Origin: Methanomassiliicoccaceae archaeon UBA421
GTDB taxonomy: Archaea; Thermoplasmatota; Thermoplasmata; Methanomassiliicoccales; Methanomethylophilaceae
DNA length: 64,000 nt
NCBI GenBank assembly: GCA_002498365.1
Contig: DAHB01000004.1
Coordinates: forward strand, 149,198 to 213,197
Direction of reading: 5' to 3'
Position 1 is the first letter of the stretch; the number at the start of each line of letters is the position of its first letter. Positions 50,418 through 58,095 of this stretch are shown here, piece after piece. A model generated the notes under the pieces. It saw only the letters and a program-made list of their open reading frames with translations, made no database searches and had not been told where the DNA came from. The position numbers were made by a program, and so were the translations under genes.

Positions 50418-51317
50418 TCAGTCGACGGTCTTATGGATTTCCATATTGTGAACGAGTATGTCCAGTCCTTTTTTGTCTATGGAGTTTTCGTTCAGCGAGA
50501 TTAAAAATGTCGCTGAACCGGCGTTTTTTGCGGTGAGCTGGCGGATGAAGGTTAGCGTGCGGTTTATGCCGTTCTTCTCGATCAGGGCGGAGAGCCCGTC
50601 GACTACTATCACCGGGCGGGCGCTTTCGGCAATGAAACTGTTCACCGATTCCATCAGGGACCCGAGCGCCCTTATGTCCTTGTAGTCGAGCCTCGGCTTT
50701 GCGGAAAGCGCTATGACGTTCATCTTGCCGTACTTCATCTTCTCCCTTACGGCCTTGATCTTATTGCTGGTGATTATGAGCATGTTGTAACCCGCGTCGG
50801 CGAAATCCGATGCGTACTTGTAGACTCCCGCGGGGCTCCCTTCTAGAATCAGATGCGCGCTTCCGGACGGCAGCCCCGTCTGTTCCTCGGCCGCCTGCGT
50901 GTCTTTGCTTTTGCGCCTCTTCTCCCTCCTTGAAGGTCTGGGGGCCTGCTGCGGTTCTGACTCGGGAGCTATTTTCGTTCCGGAGAGTATATCGATTATG
51001 TCTGCACTCCTGAAGGGCTTCTCGATCACCCCCACCACAAAGGCCTCGTCCTTGGGGATGAATTCTTTGCTGTTTTTGAGGATGTATACCTTCATGTTCA
51101 TGGCCACGTCCTCTTCGTGGACGATGTCTATGGCCTTCATACCGGGCTCTCCGCCCAAGTACATGTCCAAAAATATCAGGTCGGGACGGTTGTCGAGTAT
51201 CGAATCCGCAGTCTCGGAAACACTGGAAGCGAGAAAGACCTGATTGCCCGTATTGGTTACAATCTCCCTCAATATTTCCTGTATGGCTACATTGTCGTCG
51301 GCAACCAAGACCTTCAT
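50418..51317 (-). CDS. Response regulator with DUF835 output domain
   Basis: 299 residues. Receiver domain 1-125 with phosphorylation Asp in LIFLDMYLGG near 54 and Lys in IEKPFRS near 103. After a charged linker (about 115-150) comes a DUF835-like domain (AHLILEGSPAGVYKYASDF, then ARPVIVVDGLSALIEKNG), a degenerate RecA/KaiC-like fold common in Euryarchaeota. No DNA-binding domain. No histidine kinase is in the window. Confidence 0.85.
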   Translation of the reverse strand: MKVLVADDNVAIQEILREIVTNTGNQVFLASSVSETADSILDNRPDLIFLDMYLGGEPGMKAIDIVHEEDVAMNMKVYILKNSKEFIPKDEAFVVGVIEKPFRSADIIDILSGTKIAPESEPQQAPRPSRREKRRKSKDTQAAEEQTGLPSGSAHLILEGSPAGVYKYASDFADAGYNMLIITSNKIKAVREKMKYGKMNVIALSAKPRLDYKDIRALGSLMESVNSFIAESARPVIVVDGLSALIEKNGINRTLTFIRQLTAKNAGSATFLISLNENSIDKKGLDILVHNMEIHKTVD

Positions 51318-51431
51318 GAGATAACCTCAGGTGAGACCAGAACTCCTTACGGTCCACAGACTATATAAATTAAGGGAACGACCGATCTGGCGGTCACGAA
51401 GCTGGCACAGGCCGGGAGGGCCCGGGCTGAA

Positions 51432-51581
51432 TCACTGCTTCCTGCTCTCTTTAGCTTTGGGCCTAAGGTTGCTGTATCCGCATTTGCGGCATTTAGACGC
51501 CTTCGGGGGGTTCGTCGCATAACAGTTCATGCATACGGACTTGTCGAGGAGCCTGCTCTCAGCCTCTTTAAAACGTGCCAT
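51432..51581 (-). CDS. rpl40e: Ribosomal protein eL40
   Basis: 49 residues, ATG 51581 to TGA 51432. The four cysteines of the zinc ribbon are CMNC (17-20) and CRKC (31-34), in the context KSVCMNCYATNPPKASKC, then CRKCGYSNLRPKAKE, characteristic of archaeal eL40. GAGG lies 9 nt upstream and a minus-strand TATAAATAA is near 51617. Part of the large-subunit rRNA-binding set. Confidence 0.92.
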   Translation of the reverse strand: MARFKEAESRLLDKSVCMNCYATNPPKASKCRKCGYSNLRPKAKESRKQ

Positions 51582-51630
51582 CTTCTTTCCTCTGGATTGT
51601 GCAAGATAGAAGTATTATTTATAGCATTCG

Positions 51631-52590
51631 TCACGCACGCGGGAAATGCGAACGCTGGGCCCTGAAGTCGCCCAGAGGGTCGCCCGAAACCGAGCCGGCC
51701 ATCTCATGAGTGACGTAGTCCGGCGACAGAGTTTCGACGAGTCCGGCACATCCTTCCGACATGAACGGGCGGTGCTGGTCGATCCGGCATATATGGGCGT
51801 TCGCTTTTTCCATCAGAACTCCCACGGGGTCCCTGCGGTCCCTTTCCCTCCCCTCGAAGCTGTCCCTGTAGTCTGATGACGTGCTCACGTGCAGGTGCAC
51901 GTTGCCTATCCTGTCCAACGTGTCTTGGCCGTACCCCTCGAAGACCTTAAGGAGCGAGCTTATGGCATCCTGCTCGCTGCGTATGCCCGGTAGACAGTTC
52001 AGGAGGTGCCCGGTGTCGAGGCATATCCCCCATTCTTCGAACTCGATCTTTCTCTCGAAGAACCTTACCTCCCGCCCGTCCTTCATCTTGAGGCCGGGCC
52101 ACCAGAGGTTCTCGAAGGCTATCTTGAACGGGGGTCGCCCATGCGGAAGCATGGATACCGCCGTGTTGACCATCTCGCAGAAGGCCTCCAGGACCTTCGT
52201 GTCGCTGTCTACGCTGTCATGCATGAATATCTCGTCCAGGTTGATGTTGCCGGCGTGCAGGACTCCGTAAGGGGGGTCGAGCGCCGAAGCCTGAGAGATC
52301 GCAAGCGTCAGGTTTTCCGTGACGTCCTCGGCGCACTTTCCGAACATCATGAACCTGGCCGTCTCCGGATCGCATTCCGGTATCTCCGCGCCTCTCCATG
52401 CCCGTAGCCAGTCGGCGGCGTAAGGAAGATGCACGCCTGCGGCGTATCGGCAGTATTCGTCGGGGACCGGAGAATAGCCTGTCAGAAGCTCGAGCCCGTC
52501 GCAACCCATCTCCTCCAGCGCCGGGCCCGCTCCCGCCGGCGAGATCTCGGACAGGGATTGGTACACGGAAAAGCTGAACAGATGCTTCAT
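51631..52590 (-). CDS. Sugar-phosphate isomerase/epimerase-like TIM-barrel protein
   Basis: 319 residues. Barrel features: GLELLTG, AAGVHLPY, GVLHAGNINLDEIF, FENLWWP, ICLDTGHLLN and NVHLHVS, with His, Glu and Asp at positions that bind metal in AP-endonuclease-2-like isomerases. Substrate unknown. It is upstream of eL40 on the same strand and 33 nt downstream of the DUF4443 gene. Confidence 0.78.
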   Translation of the reverse strand: MKHLFSFSVYQSLSEISPAGAGPALEEMGCDGLELLTGYSPVPDEYCRYAAGVHLPYAADWLRAWRGAEIPECDPETARFMMFGKCAEDVTENLTLAISQASALDPPYGVLHAGNINLDEIFMHDSVDSDTKVLEAFCEMVNTAVSMLPHGRPPFKIAFENLWWPGLKMKDGREVRFFERKIEFEEWGICLDTGHLLNCLPGIRSEQDAISSLLKVFEGYGQDTLDRIGNVHLHVSTSSDYRDSFEGRERDRRDPVGVLMEKANAHICRIDQHRPFMSEGCAGLVETLSPDYVTHEMAGSVSGDPLGDFRAQRSHFPRA

Positions 52591-52623
52591 GAAGCGTAAG
52601 AGGGTTGGCGGTAAATAGTTTTA

Positions 52624-53208
52624 TCAGAAGAGCTCGAGGGCCGCTGTGACCGCCGCCTCTATCGCCAGCGGCATGGTCTTCCCTCCGCCTACGATTATGA
52701 CGTCGCTTTCGGTCATTCCGACATCCTCGCGAATCTCTTTCGCGAGATGAGGATTCTCCTCGTCGACGTTCCAGTCGGGAGGTATCAGAAGCCTGCCGTC
52801 CCGGATCACCAGCGTGGTGCATCCGGTGGCCCCGGCCTTGATCCCCGCGTCACGCTGCTGCATCCCGTTGAACACTTTGTCGGAGACTCCCATCACCAGA
52901 AGGCTCTGGGTGTACTCTCCGACCACGGAATCGCCCACGTCCAGATTGATGACGCGGATCGGCATCTGGTCCAGGTAGCTGCGGCCGGCCTTGGTGATCA
53001 TGATCCCCGTCTGCTTGACGGAAATCAGTCCCCAGTCCCTCAGGGTGTCGATTATGCGTCGCATGCTTCCTTCGCCCACTCCGACGGCCTCGGATAGTCG
53101 CTTGCGTCCAATCCTCCTGCCGTCCGAAAGGGTGTGCAACGTCCAATATACATTGGCGTCGCTGAACCTGAACATCGGTCCATACTGCGGCTCATCAATT
53201 ATCTTCAT
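52624..53208 (-). CDS. DUF4443 archaeal protein with HTH
   Basis: 194 residues. An N-terminal winged helix (GRKRLSEAVGVGEGSMRRIIDTL) is followed by an alpha/beta domain (PIRVINLDVGDSVVGE; GATGCTTLVIRDGRL; SDVIIVGGGKTMPLAIEAAV). Matches the archaeal DUF4443 arrangement; likely a transcriptional or metabolic regulator with a small-molecule domain. Confidence 0.8.
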   Translation of the reverse strand: MKIIDEPQYGPMFRFSDANVYWTLHTLSDGRRIGRKRLSEAVGVGEGSMRRIIDTLRDWGLISVKQTGIMITKAGRSYLDQMPIRVINLDVGDSVVGEYTQSLLVMGVSDKVFNGMQQRDAGIKAGATGCTTLVIRDGRLLIPPDWNVDEENPHLAKEIREDVGMTESDVIIVGGGKTMPLAIEAAVTAALELF

Positions 53209-53230
53209 ATCCAGCTCACCGGAAGAGGAC

Positions 53231-54454
53231 TCAGAAGGTCCTTACTTTGCCGGTCGTGATAAGCTCTGTGACCTTATCAATGTTATCGAGCCAATCCTCC
53301 ATTATGCCTTCCGCATCGGACTTCCACCTGGATATCTCCTTCGGGTCGTCAGCGCCGGGAGCCAGCACCTGTATTGAGGCGTTGAGCGGCTGGGATATGG
53401 GCTTTCCGATCTGCGATAGCAGGCGTACGCGTATCTCGGCCTCGGGACCTATCTCTTTGGATATCTCCTCCGCGACGAGCTTGGACATCACGTTGTATAT
53501 CTTTCCGATGTGGGTGATGGGATTCTTTCCGGAAGTTGCCTCCATGGACATCGGCCTGTAAGGCGTGATGAGGCCGTTGCATCTGTTCCCTCTTCCTACC
53601 GAGCCGTCGTCTCCCATCTCCTGGGACATTCCCGTGACCGTCAGATAGTAGACCTTGCGGGCAAAGTCGTCTCCGGTGTTAACGTCCACGTTCACGTTTA
53701 TCTTTTCGTTCCCGACGATCTTGAGAGCATTGTCGGTGACCTCGTCTTTGAGCTGGACCATCGCGGACATGTAGGCGTCCTCATCGGAGAGATACCTGTC
53801 GACCATGGCGCATGCCACGGTGAGAGTCACTTCATTTCCGATCCTGGAGGCCATTACCTTGACGTCCTGGCCGGTCTCCGGCATCTTCTTCTTGAGAGGG
53901 CCGTTGATGAACTCCTCCGTCTCGAGGGTAAGCCTGTCGGTGATCGAGAACGGCGCGTAGCCCACTCCGAAGGATGTGTCGTTGGCGTGGTATCCGGATG
54001 CCTTGTAGACGCCCGTGAGGTCGTCCGAGCCGAGACCTATCCTGGCATCCATTATGACCTCGGAGCTCACGTCCAGATTGGGGAACGTCTTGTCGAGGTA
54101 CTCCCTGGCGGCCCTGATCGCGACCGGCTTGCACGGGAGATATTTCAGCTCTTTCTCGATCTCCACCTCTGTCGTGGCGCGTCCGACGAGAAGTATGTAG
54201 GACGGGTCGATGATGGTTCCTCCGCCGAACTTCGGGTGGGCCCTTCCTGCCGCGATCTGGGTCTCGTCTGTGTTGTGATGGAGGACGTGTCCGAACTCCT
54301 TGACGTACATTTTGCAGAGCGCTCTGCTGACCGACTCCGCGATACCGTCTGAAACGCTGTCGGGGTGCCCGATACCTTTCCTTTCGACGATCTCGACGTT
54401 TCTTTTCGGTACCGGCAGTTCGTCGATACCCTCAACGTAAATGTTCTTAGCCAT
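53231..54454 (-). CDS. mat: S-adenosylmethionine synthetase, archaeal type
   Basis: 407 residues. The archaeal MAT family is recognised by RKGIGHPDSVSDGIAE near 26, HHNTDETQIAAGRAHPKFGGG near 58-77, and SVGRGNRCNGLITPYRPMS near 280. Makes SAM from methionine and ATP. SAM consumers nearby include arsM, ubiE and MGMT-independent enzymes. Divergent from the HTH-CBS gene across a 104-nt AT-rich spacer. Confidence 0.96.
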   Translation of the reverse strand: MAKNIYVEGIDELPVPKRNVEIVERKGIGHPDSVSDGIAESVSRALCKMYVKEFGHVLHHNTDETQIAAGRAHPKFGGGTIIDPSYILLVGRATTEVEIEKELKYLPCKPVAIRAAREYLDKTFPNLDVSSEVIMDARIGLGSDDLTGVYKASGYHANDTSFGVGYAPFSITDRLTLETEEFINGPLKKKMPETGQDVKVMASRIGNEVTLTVACAMVDRYLSDEDAYMSAMVQLKDEVTDNALKIVGNEKINVNVDVNTGDDFARKVYYLTVTGMSQEMGDDGSVGRGNRCNGLITPYRPMSMEATSGKNPITHIGKIYNVMSKLVAEEISKEIGPEAEIRVRLLSQIGKPISQPLNASIQVLAPGADDPKEISRWKSDAEGIMEDWLDNIDKVTELITTGKVRTF

Positions 54455-54558
54455 CTCAATATCCCCTCAGCATATGCTGCGGAGGAATCGTACATATTCA
54501 TTATTTATAAATTAAACTGTAACAAATATTCAAATAAGAATAATCGCATAATACATAG

Positions 54559-55122
54559 GTGAAATTCCCCCCGGAGTCCGACATAAGGAAAATGAGGGGC
54601 GCCCTCGGAATAACCCAGTCGGAGCTTTCCAAGGGGTCGGGCGTGAGCCAGAGCACCATCGCGAAAATAGAGGGCGGCAAGACGGATGCTAGCTACAAGA
54701 CGGTGGCCAGGCTCTTCGAGACCCTTGAGAAGATGAACCGTAGGACGGGCATCGACCGTACGGCCGCGGACGTGGCATCGGGTTCGCCGATAACGGTTGA
54801 TGCGGACGACAGCCTGCGTGTCGCTTCGGACCTTATGCGTAGGACGGGTTTCTCGCAGATGCCCGTGATGAGCGACGGAAGCCCCGTAGGCAGCATATCT
54901 GAAAGGAGGATCCTCGGACTGATCGAGCAGGGCATGAGCATGGACGAGCTGAGAAAGACGCCGATAAGGAAGGTCATGGGCGAATCCTTCCCCGTCGTCT
55001 CGGAAAGCATGTCCCTGTCGGCCGTGGCCCAGCTGATGGGGGACAGCGACGCCGTGCTGGTGTCGAGACTGGGAAAGGTGATCAGCATGATCACCAGCGC
55101 GGACCTCCTCAAACTGATCTGA
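54559..55122 (+). CDS. XRE-type HTH regulator with two CBS domains
   Basis: 187 residues, GTG start 54559 about 26 nt after an AT-rich TATA-like stretch. HTH about 8-60 (LGITQSELSKGSGVSQSTIAKIE), then CBS pair (about 78-187: SQMPVMSDGSPVGSISERRIL; SAVAQLMGDSDAVLV). This fusion, common in archaea, is a DNA-binding protein that senses adenosyl ligands. It faces the SAM synthetase gene, so that gene is an attractive target. Confidence 0.9.
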   Translation: MKFPPESDIRKMRGALGITQSELSKGSGVSQSTIAKIEGGKTDASYKTVARLFETLEKMNRRTGIDRTAADVASGSPITVDADDSLRVASDLMRRTGFSQMPVMSDGSPVGSISERRILGLIEQGMSMDELRKTPIRKVMGESFPVVSESMSLSAVAQLMGDSDAVLVSRLGKVISMITSADLLKLI

Positions 55123-56014
55123 TGTCCTTCCTTGTCACGACAAGGTGCAGAAAATCCTCCGCTACCATGGTGTCGGGAAATATCGCGGCCGCCTCTTCGA
55201 GAAGAGGGGATCTGTCCTTGTAGCGGTTGCTCACGTGGTTCAGGACGAGCATCCTCACGCCGCATTCTTTTGCGACCTCTGCGGCCTGGACAGAAGTGGC
55301 ATGGTTATGCTTTCCGGCGGACTCTGTCTCATCGGAACCGAATGTGGCCTCATGTACCAGCACATCGGCCCCCATTGCCGCCGAGCGGACCTCGTCGCAT
55401 GGGAGGGTATCTCCTGTGTACACTATCCTGATGCCTTTGACCGTGCCGGAAGAAATGTCTTCAGAAGATATGCCGTCAACGACCCCGCCTCCCTTGATCA
55501 GCCTTATGTCTGCGGGAGAGACTCCTTTTTCGGCGGCCTTGGCGGCATCGATGCCTGTCCTGTCATCTTCGGAGAATAAAAATCCGACAGAGGGCACACC
55601 GTGCCTGGTCGGGAAGGCCGTGACGCAGAAGCCTGAAAAGCTGAAGGATTCGCCGCCGGCCGATTCGGTCACGGCGAGGTCGAAAGGCAGGCTGTCGCCG
55701 CATGCCCCCAGTATGTTCTCGAGCAGGCATCGGGTCCCTTGCGGGCCGACGATGCGCAGCGGTTCCGACCTGCCTGACAGCCCCATCGTCAGAAGCAGCC
55801 CCGGGAGGCCCAGGAAATGGTCCCCGTGAAGATGTGTCACGAAAACCGCCTTTACCTTCATGAACGACAGCGGCGACACCATAAACTGCCTCTGGGTCCC
55901 CTCCCCGCAGTCGAACAGCACTATATCCCGACCGAAGCGGACCGCCATTGCGGGAAGCCCCCTCTCCCTGGAAGGAACGCTGGCCCCGGTGCCGAGGAAA
56001 AAAATCTCAGTCAT
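55109..56014 (-). CDS. rnz: Ribonuclease Z
   Basis: 301 residues from ATG 56014 (MTEIFFLGTGASVPS). Metallo-beta-lactamase motif THLHGDHFLGLPGLL near 62-76, YTGDTLPCDEV near 200, and HATSVQAAEVA plus LNHVSNRY near 257. Cleaves the 3' trailer of pre-tRNAs lacking encoded CCA, which fits tRNA-Gly here. ATG overlaps the stop of the upstream 68-residue gene. It overlaps the end of the HTH-CBS gene by 14 nt. Confidence 0.95.
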   Translation of the reverse strand: MTEIFFLGTGASVPSRERGLPAMAVRFGRDIVLFDCGEGTQRQFMVSPLSFMKVKAVFVTHLHGDHFLGLPGLLLTMGLSGRSEPLRIVGPQGTRCLLENILGACGDSLPFDLAVTESAGGESFSFSGFCVTAFPTRHGVPSVGFLFSEDDRTGIDAAKAAEKGVSPADIRLIKGGGVVDGISSEDISSGTVKGIRIVYTGDTLPCDEVRSAAMGADVLVHEATFGSDETESAGKHNHATSVQAAEVAKECGVRMLVLNHVSNRYKDRSPLLEEAAAIFPDTMVAEDFLHLVVTRKDIRSV

Positions 56015-56220
56015 CAGAAAATGCGGTCCAGGCCCCTGGACTTCTTGGTCTGTTTTTTGAACTCGCGGTAGTGATCCTTGCAGAGATGCACCTGACGGCG
56101 GTCTCCGGATTTGAGCTTCAGAGTTGTCTCCGACACCTGCTTGCAGTTGAAAGAGCGCTCGGAATCGGAGCTGCATCCCTCGACGTCGCACACCTCTGTC
56201 TTTTCGCTGTGATTGGCCAT
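56014..56220 (-). CDS. Small zinc-binding hypothetical protein coupled to rnz
   Basis: 68 residues from ATG 56220 (MANHSEKTEVC). Cysteine/histidine arrangement CDVEGC, C in FNCKQV, and HLCKDHYREF, consistent with a zinc finger. Basic end KKQTKKSRGLDRIF. Operon position directly before rnz with a TGATG overlap suggests an RNA-related role. No named family recognised. Confidence 0.7.
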   Translation of the reverse strand: MANHSEKTEVCDVEGCSSDSERSFNCKQVSETTLKLKSGDRRQVHLCKDHYREFKKQTKKSRGLDRIF

Positions 56221-56288
56221 TGCCATGTTTTTCCGAAGGCCGTCGTCCGATATATTTGTTCACTTTATGTGCATTGTCGGAGAGCAAA

Positions 56289-56294
56289 TTATAT
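56289..56294 (+). promoter_or_regulatory. TATA box of rpe
   Basis: TTATAT is centred at about 56291.5, roughly 28 nt before ATG 56320, favouring that start over ATG 56302. Confidence 0.45.
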
Positions 56295-56319
56295 TGTCGT
56301 GATGGCGTATTGCGGAGCG

Positions 56320-56979
56320 ATGACGAAGGTATCTGCTTCCATTCTTTCAGCGGACTTTTCCCGCCTGGGCGCCGAGATGAAAATGTTGGAGGCTTCCGGT
56401 TCCGACTGGGCACACGTCGATGTCATGGACGGGATGTTCGTTCCGAACATCACCATAGGTCCTTCGGTGATCAAAGCTATCAGAAAATGTACCAGCATAC
56501 CATTCGACGTTCATCTGATGATCCAAAGGCCGGAAAGGTACGTCACAGATTTCATAAAAGCGGGCGCCGACTATCTGACCGTCCACCCCGAGGCGGAAGG
56601 GGATCCCCTCGGAGCGATGGGAAAGATCTCGGACGCAGGCGCCAAGGCCGGGATCTCGATCAACCCCGAGACGGATATGAAGGTGCTCGACAAATATCTG
56701 GACAAGGCGGACCTGGTACTGATAATGACGGTGCACCCGGGCTTCGGGGGCCAGAGCTTCATACCGTCCGGCGTGGAAAAGATACGCTACGTCAGAAAGT
56801 GGGCGGACGAGCACAATCCCAAGCTGGAGATCTCCGTGGACGGCGGAATAAACCGTTCCACGGGTGCGGAGTGCGTCAGGGCCGGAGCTACGGTGCTCGC
56901 AGCGGGAAGCGCACTTTTCGGACTGGCAGACATGTCGCCCGAGATCAGGATGTGGCAGGGGTTCGGCCCCGACCCGTGA
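56320..56979 (+). CDS. rpe: Ribulose-phosphate 3-epimerase
   Basis: 219 residues from ATG 56320 (MTKVSASILSADFS). Motifs HVDVMDGMFVPNITIGP near 33-49, FDVHLMIQ near 64, TVHPGFGGQSF near 136, and VDGGINRSTG near 174 complete the Zn/Fe-dependent barrel. Interconverts ribulose 5-phosphate and xylulose 5-phosphate. FEN1 begins 9 nt after the stop. Confidence 0.95.
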   Translation: MTKVSASILSADFSRLGAEMKMLEASGSDWAHVDVMDGMFVPNITIGPSVIKAIRKCTSIPFDVHLMIQRPERYVTDFIKAGADYLTVHPEAEGDPLGAMGKISDAGAKAGISINPETDMKVLDKYLDKADLVLIMTVHPGFGGQSFIPSGVEKIRYVRKWADEHNPKLEISVDGGINRSTGAECVRAGATVLAAGSALFGLADMSPEIRMWQGFGPDP

Positions 56980-56988
56980 GGCGTTAAA

Positions 56989-58017
56989 ATGGGAGTGAAT
57001 CTTTCCGGCCTCGCAAACCCGGTTTGCGTCGAACTCTCGGACCTCGACGGGAGATCTGTGGCGATCGACGCATACAATACGATATACCAGTTCCTTTCCA
57101 CCATACGGCAGCCCGACGGGCATCCGCTCTGCGATTCCCGGGGACGCGTATCATCTCATCTCTCAGGTATCCTGTACCGCACCGCCAACATGATCGAAGC
57201 GGGCATAGAGCCTTCCTTCGTATTCGACGGAAAACCCAACGATATGAAGAAGGATACCTTGGACGGCCGCCGTGAAAGGCGCGAGAAGGCGGAAGAGGAA
57301 TGGGAGGAGGCAATCGAGGAAGGGGATATGAAAAAGGCCTTCTCTAAAGCCCAGCAGACGTCTCGCATGACGTCCGAGATATCCGAGTCCTCAAAAGAGC
57401 TGATCTCTCATCTGGGACTTCCCATAGTGCAGGCGCCCAGCGACGGCGAGGCGCAGGGTGCATATATGTGCGCCAAAGGGGACGTGTGGGCATCAGCGTC
57501 CCAGGATTTCGATTCGCTGCTTTTCGGAGCGCCGGTGCTTGTGAGGAACATCACGATGGCGGGAAGGCGCAAGATGCCCGGAAGGGACCAGTTCAAAGAA
57601 GTTAAGACGGAAGTTACCGACCTGAAAGACTTCCTGTCATCGCTGGGCATCACCCGAGAACAGCTGGTGGACATGGGCATCCTGATAGGCACGGATTTCA
57701 ACCCCGGGATCAAAGGCATCGGTCCGAAGAAAAGTCTGAAGCTGATAAAAGAGCACGGCGACCTGGAAAATGTGCTGGCACACATAGGGGGAGAGATACC
57801 TGATCATCAGAAGATAAGGGACATATTCCTTGACGGACCGAACACCGACGATTACGAACTCGAACCGGGACAGGTTGACCGCAAAGCGGTCCTGGACATG
57901 CTTACCTCGTACGATTTCTCGCCGGGGCGCGTGGAAGCCGCCCTTGACCGCATAGAGAAATGCAGGACGGCCAACAGGTCCAGGCGTTCCCAGCGTTCGC
58001 TGGATTCGTGGTTCTGA
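56989..58017 (+). CDS. fen: Flap endonuclease 1 with C-terminal PCNA-binding motif
   Basis: 342 residues. N and I nuclease regions: VAIDAYNTIYQFLS near 25, FVFDGKP near 76, APSDGEAQGAYM near 150, SQDFDSLLFGAP near 170, and the helix-hairpin region GTDFNPGIKGIGPKKSLKLI near 225. The last residues QRSLDSWF are a PCNA-interacting box. Removes 5' flaps in replication and repair. GAGGCG provides a weak RBS. Confidence 0.96.
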   Translation: MGVNLSGLANPVCVELSDLDGRSVAIDAYNTIYQFLSTIRQPDGHPLCDSRGRVSSHLSGILYRTANMIEAGIEPSFVFDGKPNDMKKDTLDGRRERREKAEEEWEEAIEEGDMKKAFSKAQQTSRMTSEISESSKELISHLGLPIVQAPSDGEAQGAYMCAKGDVWASASQDFDSLLFGAPVLVRNITMAGRRKMPGRDQFKEVKTEVTDLKDFLSSLGITREQLVDMGILIGTDFNPGIKGIGPKKSLKLIKEHGDLENVLAHIGGEIPDHQKIRDIFLDGPNTDDYELEPGQVDRKAVLDMLTSYDFSPGRVEAALDRIEKCRTANRSRRSQRSLDSWF

Positions 58018-58047
58018 ACCGGCCGCCCGAAGAAAATCATTGGCCTT

Positions 58048-58067
58048 CCCGCCCGCGAGCGGGCGGG
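58048..58067. terminator. Bidirectional hairpin between FEN1 and the adhesin
   Basis: CCCGCCCG and CGGGCGGG (about 58048-58067) form an 8-bp G-C hairpin with a four-base loop between two convergent genes. No long T run follows, so termination strength is uncertain. Confidence 0.5.
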
Positions 58068-58095
58068 GCAGGCGTTTCAAAGACGTTTTGGACTT

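Noticed and set aside
55948..56319. Long 5' extension of rpe
   Set aside because: The upstream frame is antisense to rnz and the 68-residue gene; family alignment begins at MTKVSASIL.
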